Assembly: GCA_973895155.1 (NCBI GenBank)
Contig: OZ316897.1
Location: 21,762,001 to 21,826,000, forward strand
DNA from: Marsupella aquatica
Lineage: Eukaryota; Marchantiophyta
Length of the DNA: 64,000 bases
Direction of reading: 5' to 3'
In this document: piece by piece, positions 36,019 through 46,997 of the stretch
Numbering within the stretch: position 1 is the first letter of the stretch
How the letters are laid out: each line of letters begins with the position of its first letter
The notes under the pieces: generated by a model
Seen by the model: the letters and a program-made list of their open reading frames with translations, nothing else
What the model was told of the DNA's origin: nothing
The model's database searches: none
Position numbers and translations under genes: made by a program

Positions 36019-37580
36019 ACAATGCGCATTCAACTGTTTGATGGAGTTGTGCGCATGTTGACAAACACATTACATTCCGGATTTAAAACATCTCTTTAGG
36101 AGTATTGGAGACGCCTGGTTGTCAGTGGAGTACATCCAATGGAGTTTTAGGGGCCACACATGGTCCTCTAACGATGATGGAAGGTATAAAGTAGGGTAAT
36201 CTATATATTCTGGTAGGCATCAAAGTGAGTACCCTTATCACTCACAATCTCTAAGGATGGACCAAACCTAGTAAAATTTTGTCCTATATACATGAATCTA
36301 GTTGCTGGTAAAGACAGTTTCATATATACTTAATTTTTTTTTCATTAGAAACAAGGATCAAAATGCGAGCTTTATTGATTGGAAACATTTTTAGAAATTG
36401 ATTGATTGCAGTACTATACCGCCCGACCATAGGGGTAAACCTTTTGCTATTCTTCATGGTTGCAATGTCAGGCATAATGATTACTATTGCTTTCATTTGC
36501 AAAAGTTTCAATAACATCTGTTTGCAAAATATTTCTATGTTCCAAAAGCATCCCATAGTGCGCCTAAACATGTTCGGAATCATGCACCAATTGTATTATT
36601 GTCTGCAAATTCTGTCGAGAGTAAGGGTATAATTTTGCGTACTGGGGACTTGGCTTCAATATACGCTTCTTGGCAATTTCAACCTCTAGTATATTTGTTG
36701 ATGGACTATTGATTTACAGACTCAGAAAATAATATAAAAGGGAGGGGGAAGAGACTGACATTTCACAACTGCCATACCTTAATGATCATCTGAGAAGATG
36801 GATTACTCCATGCACAACTAGATCCCCATAGAATGATTCTCATCTGGGATAACATAATCTTGGGAAGCCGATACTCCCATGCGTTACTGCTCTTCATCCT
36901 GAACGAATTTTGTCTACAGTGCTCAACGAAGTCTTGGTCGCTTCTAGTGGTTGATTGATTGATTAAAAGTCAATCTATAATGGCAGGTGCTATGCCGGAA
37001 GTCCAGAAATCTTTCAGGATTCTTGAAATCTTCCTTACGCTCCTGGGAGTTGGCGCCACCCTGCTTCCCCTGATCCCCTTACTCTTTAAATTGGTCTTTC
37101 TCGGTAGAGTTCGAAACTGAGCTTGAGGATGAAGGACGTCAGTCACAGGGTCACGAGAAGAGGAGGAGGTTGCTGAAGACCCATAGTGGAGTGGAGAGTT
37201 CTGTAGCATGAGCGGAGTGAGGGAGTTCTGTACTGTGCTTGCTCAGTTTAGAGGAGAAACATATGCTGTGAGAGGGTTTTTGAGTTCTGGGTTCTTGATG
37301 GGTTCTTGCTTCGCGTGGGCTCCAAGAATGCTGTTGCAACTCGTCTGGTCCCAATTCTTGAAATGGGGCCGGCGTGACATTCGATCGTAACGCTCAGTCT
37401 GTGACATGAGATACATACGGAAGTGGGCTAGGTGATGAGTGGAAACGGACACTCGAGAAAGAACGATGTACGTCCAAGTCCTGTCCAATTACTTGTTCAT
37501 ATGCTGACTGTCTTCCGTTGAATCTGCGCTTCTAGCTGCACCAGTTCAAATCTTCTTCCGAATTGGCATCATCTAGTAGT
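36019..37580. other. no gene recognised
   Basis: Non-coding DNA with short frames only. Several small frames cluster at 36970-37490 on both strands, but they overlap and lack any domain. Confidence 0.4.
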
Positions 37581-37584
37581 TGCA

Positions 37585-37685
37585 GAGGTTGCTCTTTCTG
37601 TACTTCTTTCTCTTCTTTCCCTTCTTTCTTCGTCCCGTTCTTTCTTTCTTTGTTTCTTTCTTGCATTCTTTCTTTCTCGAAGAAG
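37585..37685. repeat. pyrimidine-rich simple repeat (TTTC)n
   Basis: An imperfect run of TTTC/TTCC units. It produces the apparent Lys/Glu-rich frame on the other strand, which I do not regard as a gene. Confidence 0.85.
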
Positions 37686-38818
37686 ATTTGATAAAGTGCA
37701 ATTTGGAGCTGAACAATGTGGGAGTCTTCTGTTAACTGCGTACTTATCTCAGACCTGCTGGTGCAGCAGATCTTCCGCACTGCTGGGTCTCTCCTCCATC
37801 TGGTCTTTTTCTCCTTCTTTCCTCTCGCTTTCTAAAATCCAAAGATTTCCAAATCACTCGATTTCTCCTTTTGACCGTCATTTGTTGAGGGCGAACTTTT
37901 TCCCTGCAAAACGAGCAGGTCTTCAGAAACGCGCACCAACAAACGGCCTTGTTGCAGCTATGGTTATTTTTTTTAATTTGGGGGTTCATTCGCACCAGCT
38001 GTGCCTGTTTTGGTAGTGAGTCCTGTTTGAGAGCCAACTTTGTTAGCTGCTGTAGAACAGTCTTCCGAGCTGCCACCTTTGGTTTTCTTCGATAGTTTAT
38101 TTACTCTCCCTCTTCGGTTGAGTAGAATGAGTTTGGAACTGGTGTAGTTGGTTGCCTTGGTTCAATCTGCTGGTACTCCCAATTTGTTGCGTGTAGTTTG
38201 ATTGTCTTCTTCTCATAGTGGACATTCACATGGGGGCTGGAGGTCATCCACACTGACACCAACTAGCATTTGCAGCAGCAGCAGCTGTCTGTCTTTCTTT
38301 CTGTTAATTTGGTTCACTTTGTCAGTCTTCTAGTCAGCTCGAAGATTTTGTACTAGTGTAGGTCTCCCGAACTGGAGAGCTCCCGGCATCTGCTGCAGCT
38401 TGTAAATTTCTTCGTTCTTTATTTAATACAAAGAACCGAAGGCGTTTTTTTTGGGATTATTGTATTGGTGTGTACAATACGAGACTCTTTTTGAAAACGA
38501 AAATTCGTCTCTGGCGGAAAGGTCGTCTTCACTGGCATTGATTCGCAATTGCAGTTCCTCTTGTTCTTGCTTTCCTCTGTTGCTCTTGGTGGATTGATTG
38601 AGTTGGCAACGGCCCAGGCATAAGGGAGGACTGATCGTCACCTATCCTGCTGAGCCATTCTTTGCGTTGGGTATTTGATGCAGGTAGCTCACCTAGGTTT
38701 TGTAAAGTAGCAGCTGTGGAGAGTTGCCTGTCGAATTGAAATTGTTTCAAAATCTCTGGAGTATAAGAGAGAAGACAAGGAGATCCGGGTTGCAAGGCTC
38801 GTGACAGGGTGTGGGGAG
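37686..38818. other. upstream region of the 38.9-kb gene
   Basis: Non-coding stretch rich in CT and TTTG words, as often seen in plant promoters and leaders. No gene is supported; the frames on either strand are short. Confidence 0.35.
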
Positions 38819-38826
38819 TATATAAG
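38819..38826 (+). promoter_or_regulatory. TATA box candidate
   Basis: TATATAAG lies 51 bases upstream of the ATG at 38870. If it is a working TATA box, transcription would start near 38850, downstream of the ATG at 38828, and the ATG at 38870 would be the true start. Confidence 0.5.
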
Positions 38827-38869
38827 CATGGATTTTCACAGCCCCACTCCCTTGCAAGCACGAGCCCCA

Positions 38870-39460
38870 ATGACAATTTATCTAGTGCACAGAACGCAAT
38901 GGTACAAATATTTCCACTACCGGAAATGGCGTTGTGACGAAACGACAGACTTGATGGGGGCCCACACCACTCTGGACGGAGCGCATGCTGCTGTGGTCCT
39001 CGATTTCAAGAAGAAGGCCGAGCTCAGCCGCACTCGATGGTTGCCGGAGCTCTGGAAAGAGCAGAGAGACAAGAACATCGAAGAATGGCCGCCCGGCAAG
39101 CAATTTATGTACATTAATCAGTTCATGAACGAGAGGAAACGAGAGGATGCAGAGGTGGACGTAGGGTGGACGTACATAGTGACCAACACGACGCTTTGGC
39201 AGCACGACAAGAAGAGAAAGAACTCCGACATTGCAGCCGAGACAGACGAGAAACTGGGGACTAAGGCCAAAATCAAGACATACGAAAAGCTTCAACTGGT
39301 AGTTGTGAAGGAGGACAATGATGACATCTTCGAATTCAACAAAGAGAACAGCTGCCCTTCATGTGTGAAACTTCTATCCAAAGAGCCTGAAACACCCAGC
39401 GTAGAGGGCACCAGATTTTCAGCAGAGAGGAGAAGTCTTGGATACTATTGCCAGCAATAA
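38870..39460 (+). CDS. uncharacterised single-exon protein, 196 residues
   Basis: I do not recognise the family. The frame is open from 38801. An in-frame ATG at 38828 would give 210 residues, but a TATATAAG box at 38819-38826 argues for the ATG at 38870. The product begins MTIYLVHRTQWYKYFHYRKW, is rich in Trp, Lys and Glu, and has a part reading LMGAHTTLDGAHAA and another reading VGWTYIVTNTTLW. There is no signal peptide or membrane segment, so it is probably cytosolic or nuclear. Codon use looks coding and no overlapping frame competes well. The general style (a YLV start with a later GAHTTLD-type turn) reminds me of small fungal and plant orphan proteins, but I cannot name a domain. Confidence 0.6.
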   Translation: MTIYLVHRTQWYKYFHYRKWRCDETTDLMGAHTTLDGAHAAVVLDFKKKAELSRTRWLPELWKEQRDKNIEEWPPGKQFMYINQFMNERKREDAEVDVGWTYIVTNTTLWQHDKKRKNSDIAAETDEKLGTKAKIKTYEKLQLVVVKEDNDDIFEFNKENSCPSCVKLLSKEPETPSVEGTRFSAERRSLGYYCQQ

Positions 39461-41698
39461 TCACTAACCCGCAGTCTACTCGGGGGGTTCATAGTTCGCC
39501 TCACTGTTGTATATTTTTGTAAATATTAGTACCACCTAGAAGTTACACCACCAGTAAGACCCTTTTCACCTTCTTAACAGTTAGCGTCTCTGGACGACTA
39601 ACATTTCCGAAATTGCTCTCAATCTGAGAATACAGTTGCGAGATCCTGAAACAAACTCACAGACAACATTAGCAAAATACGAGTAGAATGGCGTTGAACT
39701 ACATTTTCGGCTGGCATGAAGGGACTTCCACACCTGGTCTACACCTCGCGTGTAAGCTGGCGGCAATGAGGGACCCAGATGAGCAAATGGTAGCTCGCAA
39801 GCCCATGTGCGAAGTAGCGTTGTAATGCCAATTTGGTTCGTGTAGTGATTTTCAGAAGTGGAAGTTGGCTCCAAGTAAATAAAATCCTCTCAAGCTCGGT
39901 ACGCTTGCGGACTGACAGAACACACTAGACTGGTGATGATGTATGCCAGTTACCAGTCAGTTATTCAATTCTATAGTTACAGTAAATCCCCCCGACTAAA
40001 CACCAGATTCCCTCTGCATCCTTCGACCACCTTCAGAACCTTGACTGGAAAGTAGAACCAAGACGAGCGATTACGAATAGCTGATGGAAAAGAGTCCTCC
40101 TTAGTGCATTCATTTAGGTCTAATAGAGAGTCTGAAAGAAATAAGGCAAGTGAATAGATGGGTTCTTATAAGGCGGGGGCCGTTACCCTACCTGAATGCC
40201 CAATAGCTCGGTATCCAGTGCAGATCCATCTGTGGTGCTGCTGGCCGGCCTCGGGGATAGTTACTGTCAAGATTGGCCCCGAGAAGTTGGACGAGTAAGA
40301 GGACTTCGTGGCATGAATGGCAATTGGTTGCAGATTAAAGAAAGACCTTGGCTGCAGTTTGTCCACACTGGTTCAGGACTTCCAGGATAGATGATTAGTG
40401 ATAGCTCTTCTGTTCATACCTAGGCATTTGTGTTTCTCAAGCTAGACAAAGATCTGTTTTCAAGTTGGTCTCTTTCAAGTTAGGTGATGACAGCCTACCC
40501 ACTTTCAAGTAGTGACACTGGAGGTCTGCTGCAGTGTTTGATTCGACGTCACTACTTCGGGTTGGGGTATTTACGAAGTTCTGGAAGTTCATATTTATGG
40601 AAAATGATGTAAAGCTGCAATCATCGCATGTAAATACAATGCAATTTGTGTTTCTGCGGATGTTTCTGGCTACTCCGTATAGCAAAGTTCTCTGCTTAAG
40701 GAGAACCTCGAGTTAGCCCGATATGTTGATCGCAATATCGTGGCTACTCGTAAGTACCCTAATTGACATGATTCTCTCACCAGTAGAGTGCATGTGCATG
40801 TCACTTCAGGCCCTTTGATTCAGATTCTTCAAAATTCTTGCACAACTTAGTTTACGATTTTACTTGCGGAACATGAATCTTTCATTAACTCATTGCTCCA
40901 CTCTTCGACATCAATAGCGTCAGCGGTAGAATGTATCATGCTCAGCAAACAATTCAAATACTTCAAGCAAAAGACTGATGTGACATCTTTAATTGGAAAT
41001 ATAAATTGATAGAACTAATTTGTAAGATATGTGTACAATACAGATTGGCTTGTAACACTGCCTCGGCACATAAATGTCTGACAGTTTCAAACAACGAATT
41101 GCCCTAGAAATTCCATGGAACCATTGGGTGAAACCATCGTCTTCTACGACTGCTCTGACTACCTTAGGAAAACTCTCTCGCAGCTAGTGTCACAAAGCCA
41201 AGGTAGAACTTGGAAACTAGATTCTGAATGTCCGTTTCAATTTTTGCCTCAATTTTTTACAAAGCGGGAGAGCTCACTTCGTCCGTGGGCCAAGTGGATT
41301 GAGCTGATGGAGGCTCTTTAGTCCAGGAGAGCCTCTCGATTCTCGCATTCCAGTCAGCCTTCATTGCTTGCAACCTGGGGACATTCTGTGGGTTCACAAG
41401 TAGCTAGAGTCTGACTCGATGCATAACTCTCCAATCTTGCCAACCCAGGGCACCCGAAGCGTGCGCCCCCTGCCACAAACTCATGGAGGAAACGTTCACT
41501 GCCAGCCCAGTCGCCCCACGAAGAACCAACCCTTGGTATTGTAACAGAATAGCCAGCAGGCCAGTCCAGAGGGCCTTGCACGAGGCGGGTGGTAGACCAA
41601 AAACGCCAGCTTTGGCAGATATAGCCGGAGTTAGGTAGATGACGCTGCCTCATCCTTGAGTAAACCAACCAACCAATCCGAGATGAGGACTGTCTCTC
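39461..41698. other. no gene recognised between the 38.9-kb gene and IF-2
   Basis: Non-coding DNA. The right end is probably the 3' untranslated region of the minus-strand IF-2 gene. Open frames such as 41354-41668 minus show no domain. Confidence 0.45.
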
Positions 41699-44600
41699 TC
41701 ATGCTGAGGACCTTGCATTTGCACTTACAGTGGTAACGGAGGCTTCTTCCAAACTCCGCCTCTTTTCTACCTTAGTGAAAGCTTCTAACATGTCACCTTC
41801 TTGCCACTCAGCAAAATCTTCAACACCCACTCCACATTCCAAACCTGCCACAACCTGCATCCATCCATCGTAAGTGAGTCAACCGTATCAACATTATCCA
41901 GTCCTCTGTGGAAACATTATAGAATTTGAGAGCTTCAGGTACGGTCGATTAAAAGTGTCGTGTATTCGGAAAATGGTCTCAAAGGTGTATATAATGTGTA
42001 TGAGTTAGAGAATGATGATGTAAATCACCTCTTTCGCCATTTCCTTGACTCTCTTCAAGGAGTCCAACAAACCAGTATGAACTGCGGAGCCTTTCCTCAT
42101 GACCTTCAGTCCACAACCTTTCACCAACTTGCCTTCTGTTACCATACAGCCTGCCACACGTCCACTGCCACTTCCAAAAACGGCCCTAACTTCTGCTTGC
42201 CCAAGTGGTATCTCCTCCTGCAGCAAAAATGATCGGATTAAACCTGGTCCAGAGAGAGTAATGATATGGACGACCAAACCACAGTCCATTGCATCACACC
42301 CAACTTGAAATGCCCTATATTGCAGGCATCTCAATTGTACTGGAAAGCTAAGTTGCAATCTTTACCCCTTTCTCACACAATACAACCGAAATCCTGGGGT
42401 TGGGACTGACAAATACCTCAACAACATCGAGCATTCCCTCCATGGCCTTCCGCATGTCATCCAGCAATTCATAGATGACATCATACTTGCGAACTTCAAC
42501 TCCCTGCTTTTCAGCCATGGCTTGTATGCTGGGCTGTATAGCTACGTTGAAACCTATGACGATAGCTTGGCTTGCTGTCGCAAGATCAATATCACTAGCG
42601 CTAACCTCCCCTACCGACTGCATCAAAAACCGCAGACCCACAGTGTTTTGCGGAAGCTCTTGCAAAGCCTCTCTAATTGCCTCAACCGAACCCTGTTCAA
42701 TGCATAGCACCGAGGAGCATGAGAAAGTTGTAAAGTTGGAGTAATTTCAAGTCGTGTTTGGTAAAGCGCTATAATTGGTCACCTCAAAAATGAAAAATAT
42801 TTAAGCTACAAACCCTTGCACAGCTTTTTGGCTTACCTGAACATCCACCTTCAACACAACATTCAGCATATGATGCTCTGTAGCGGATGATTCTTCTCCT
42901 GCAAGTGCGTTGCCAAGGGATGCAAGGGTAACCTTGCCTTCACCAGCTTGAGCCGTTAAGCGCTGTTTTCGCAATGCTAATGCTCGTTCTGATGCCAAAT
43001 CTCGTGCTGCATCTATAGAGTCCATAATTTCAAATTCATCCCCGGCAACGGGCACATTGCCAAGGCCAGTTACCTGCACAATGAATGAAAGAATTATTTT
43101 GCAACTCTCATTCATTTAAGGATTTTCTCCAATGTTGATTGGGGTCTCAATGTGGGTAGTCATTGAACTCAGACATCTTGTAATGAGAACATTTGTATAC
43201 AAATCTCAATTTACCCCAGATTTTCCAATGTAGACACATGTTTAGGTCTTTTTCTTTTTGTTATTTTGGTTTCGGGTGGGGTTCTTGTGGGGGTGCGGTA
43301 GCACAATGTCTATCGGTCTCGAACTAATTTACCACTATGGTCGTCATGGTGACTGTCAGTCAGAATATAATTGTATGGGAGGGATCCTTACTTGCACAGC
43401 TGTTGAAGGCCCAGCTTCTTCTACAATCGCTCCAGTGTCATCAGTCATAGCTCGAACCTGATCATGTAAGATGAAGTTTTAGTCCATAGACAACAATATG
43501 GCTCACAGGACAACAAAAATCCCAGGAAAGCATTCTCAGTCACAGGAAGCTCAGAATCACAATTCGCACCTTTCCATAGGATTCGCCACATAGCACAACA
43601 TCTCCCTTCCGTAGTGTACCGTTTTGTACAAGCAAAGTTGCCACGGTTCCCCTTGTTTTGTCAAGACGAGCCTCAATGATAGTACCCTTGGCACTGCGAT
43701 CTGGGTTGGCCCGCAGTTCTTGGATCTGTATACACGTTTTTATATCAGCAATGTGCATATGTAGACTCTTCATATCTCGATACAGGCTAGTAATCGTAGC
43801 ATCTGACGAGATTATTCCTCATCAGATTTTTGGTTCCTTGAAGTGCTCAGTTTGTCCCTACAATCTTCTCAAAAGCCGCAATTAAGTACCGATACCACTT
43901 CCCTAACGTATTCATATGGTAAAGGGGAACCCTAAGGTCTGATAAGGTCAGAACTCCAATTTTAATCCGACAAATTCCTTCATGCTCGTACTAGCTAGCC
44001 CATAGGTTGTTTATAGCCAGTCAAAAGATAAACCACAAGAAAGTACCTCTGCCATAAGCATGATGGTCTCCAAGAGTGATTCCACTCCAGTTCCTGTTTT
44101 GGCACTGACCTGCATCACCAAGCAGACCACACCTACCTTAGTGATGCTCAATAGGTAACGCTTTCAGATGAGCACCGATGCCAGAGCGCAAATAGCTACG
44201 CTTGCAAAGGAGAATCCCAGGTGAGGACAATTATTACCGCTTCAACAAGTCCAGGTCTCACTAAACCGAGCAGATGAACAAAGCAAAGTTAAATTCGTTG
44301 CACGAACCTGTACTGCTGGAACATCACCACCCCAGTCTTCTACCATCACACCGTGAGTGGATAACTCTTGCATCACTCGCTCTGGTTGAGCTCCTTCCTT
44401 GTCCATCTGCAGCAAAAACGAAAGGTCTTCCTTGAGATGATGCAACATACTCGTATTGTATAATCAGAAGGTGACGCATCAAAATCTTGACAATTAAAAC
44501 AACAAACAGCCCAGCCATGCACTTTCTGCTCGCTCTGTCCAGTAACGACGTTAGTTGAGGACAAACAGATTCGCACGCCTCACCTTGTTTATGGCAACCA

Positions 44601-46997
44601 CAAAGGGCACACCTGCAGCCTTTGCATGGGCTATGGCTTCCAAGGACTGAGGGCGGACACCGTCATCTGCTGCCACCACAATAACCGCAATGTCTGTGAC
44701 ACGAGTTCCTCGTGCACGCATTGCACTAAATGCCTGTCAAGTCGATTGCCCACCCAATATTATAATCACTTCAGTTGTTTCTTGGTTGGACGTGAAAAAT
44801 ATCCATTTTCATAATTTAAAATAGTGGCCGGGAAGGGAAAACTCCAATCATTCAAAGCTTGCAGTAGTACTACTGTAGCCAACCTGGTGTCCAGGAGTGT
44901 CGAGGAAAACACAGTCTTCCTGTTCACCTCCCACTTGCACAAGCACACGGTAAGCACCAATTCCTTGTGTGATGCCACCAGCCTCACCAGCAGCAACCTG
45001 CAGAAGATTCAAAAACTCTTCGTTTCACAATCTCAACCGAGGCAAACTGGCTGGTCCGTTAAACACAAATCCCCATTCCTCAACAGTACCTTTCTTGGGA
45101 AGTTTTAATACCATTCGAAATTTAGATGAATTATTTAAAGCAATTATTTTGGAGAATCAATTCATTTTCAATATCCACCAGTTGTTCAATCTGTCACAGT
45201 AACACTGATTATCAAAGTGGTCAGGTTGACCTGAACAAGTATAAATCGCTAAGGGTGAAGGGTTATTAACGATTCTCACCTTTGATTTTCTGATGTAGTC
45301 CAGTAGAGACGTCTGCAGAGATATATACAAAAGGAATCAGTCAATAAGGTAATTCAACAGTGAAGAAGGAATTCTGTCAGGAACGGAGATGGAGCTTTCT
45401 CGCAAAAGGAAAGCCTGGCGTAACCCATGCCACACTCTGACCCAAATTCCGTGACCAAATGCATAAGTTGTTCCTCACACTGAACTGAGAGACTCCATCC
45501 AGTAAAATATACAGCTAAGAAAAGGCTTTATCAGAAAAGCGCCCAGCGCGACTGCGAAGCTTTGGTAGAAGAAAAACTCTGGAAATTATCCTCTCTGCGT
45601 CCTTGCATTATTGTTCCCCTCATAGAAACACCAGAGAGAATTACCTTGCCATGATCGACGTGTCCCATAATGGTAACTACAGGGGGACGGACTTCAAGGT
45701 ATTCCAGATCCTGCTCATCCAGAAATTCGGTGGTCTTCTTCGCCATTTCCTCAACCTTGATAGTTCCAGCTTCCACGACCTCCACTTCGAATTCATGGCA
45801 TACCAGACGAACAGTCTCTTCATCCAAGGTTTGATTCACCATAGTGGCAATTCCTTTCAAAAACAGAGTCTTGACCACCTCGCTATCATTTACCGCCAGT
45901 TTAGCTGCCAAATCGGCCACTGACATTCCTTCCTTGCCAACCTCGAGAATGTCAACTTTGACAGGGGCTGCTGCTCTGGCTGCCTCAGCCTTCACCGCCT
46001 TCCTGCTTGCCTTGGTTTGCTTCCTGGCTCTTGGCCGGGCCAAACCCTTTCCAACAATAGGGCTGTCTAGATCCACCGTGGCATCAGCATCATCTTTCTC
46101 CCTCGCAGCCACTCTTCGCCTAGCTCCGTCCGAAACACTGGACGCTTGCTTCTTTCTCCAGTCCTCTTTACCTTTGACAGGGGCATTCTTTGTGAATTTC
46201 GGTGCAGCAGCTGCAGGGGAATTTGTAGCGGGAGCTCCTCCGCCAGCGGATGCCCCTGGGCGTCTAGGGGAAGCGCCCACATCTCTCAAAATGGGCCCCT
46301 TCCGAGCTGGTTTCTCGCCATCCACTGCATTTCCGGAATCCGCAGGCTTAGGTCGGGTTGTTGTCACCGGACTCCTGGCCTGGGCTCTAAAGCTGGCATC
46401 CGGCCTGAATGATTGAACAAAATCTCTGGCTCCAGCTTCTCGTTTCACCTCTGCTCCTGCATCCCTCTGAGCTTGTGTGGGTCCTCCACTGTTGGGATTC
46501 GAGGGCGTCCACTGGGTTGCGTTGCTCCTCGGTGGTGGCCTTGATTGTGCAGATGGTCTACTAGGCGGTGGAGCAAAGGAGGGTTTTCTTGGTGGTGCTG
46601 GTGCTGGAGCCATTGGAGCTCTCACCGGTGGTTTTGGTGCTTCTTTCAACACTCCTTCTTCAGCTTCTTCAGCTGATGCAGAGAATGAAGTCGGAGCTGG
46701 TGTTTCCTGTTCCTTTACTGGAGATGGTGACGGAGAGGGAGACGCTCCAGCTGACTCTTTCGGTTTTTCCATATCCTCGACATTCTTGAGAATGTGTCCC
46801 AAGCTCTGCACCGAGCTGGCCTCAGCAGCAGCCACGCCATCGCCAGGTCTGTAAGCGACTTTCAGCGAGCTCCGCACCTTCGTTCTGCCAACTCTCCTGA
46901 TCGAGATTCGCATCCTAGAATCGAGATACACATTCGAGACCGCCATAAACCGAATCCTGGAATCAAAACAGACATTGGAGACCGCCATGGAAGTCAT
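41699..46997 (-). CDS. FUG1: plastid translation initiation factor IF-2
   Basis: GTPase that brings initiator fMet-tRNA to the small ribosomal subunit in the chloroplast (Arabidopsis FUG1, about 1026 residues). Twelve exons join in phase: 46997-45645, 45312-45280 (33 bases), 44997-44884, 44733-44584, 44406-44308, 44109-44047, 43725-43570, 43457-43392, 43073-42837, 42692-42417, 42217-42029 and 41854-41699, about 963 residues. G1 GHVDHGKTS is split by intron 1; [19 protein letters not shown] and SAK are all present. The N-terminus looks like a transit peptide and is followed by a Pro/Ala/Ser-rich extension and the IF2-N helix region. Domains after the G domain end in [10 protein letters not shown] and EEASVTT. 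The last exon reads to a TGA at 41701-41699, but it contains a strong donor (ACT|GTAAGT), so a further short exon is possible. Confidence 0.96.

Noticed and set aside
37532-37780. Lys/Glu-rich small protein on the minus strand
   Set aside because: It is the translation of a (TTTC)n simple repeat.
41354-41668. 104-codon minus-strand frame as a last exon of IF-2
   Set aside because: Its translation does not resemble the C-terminal end of IF-2, and no phase-matched splice join to the exon at 41854 was evident.
45844-46854. Plus-strand frames of 190 and 125 codons across the IF-2 first exon
   Set aside because: They are shadows of the GC-rich IF-2 coding exon on the other strand.
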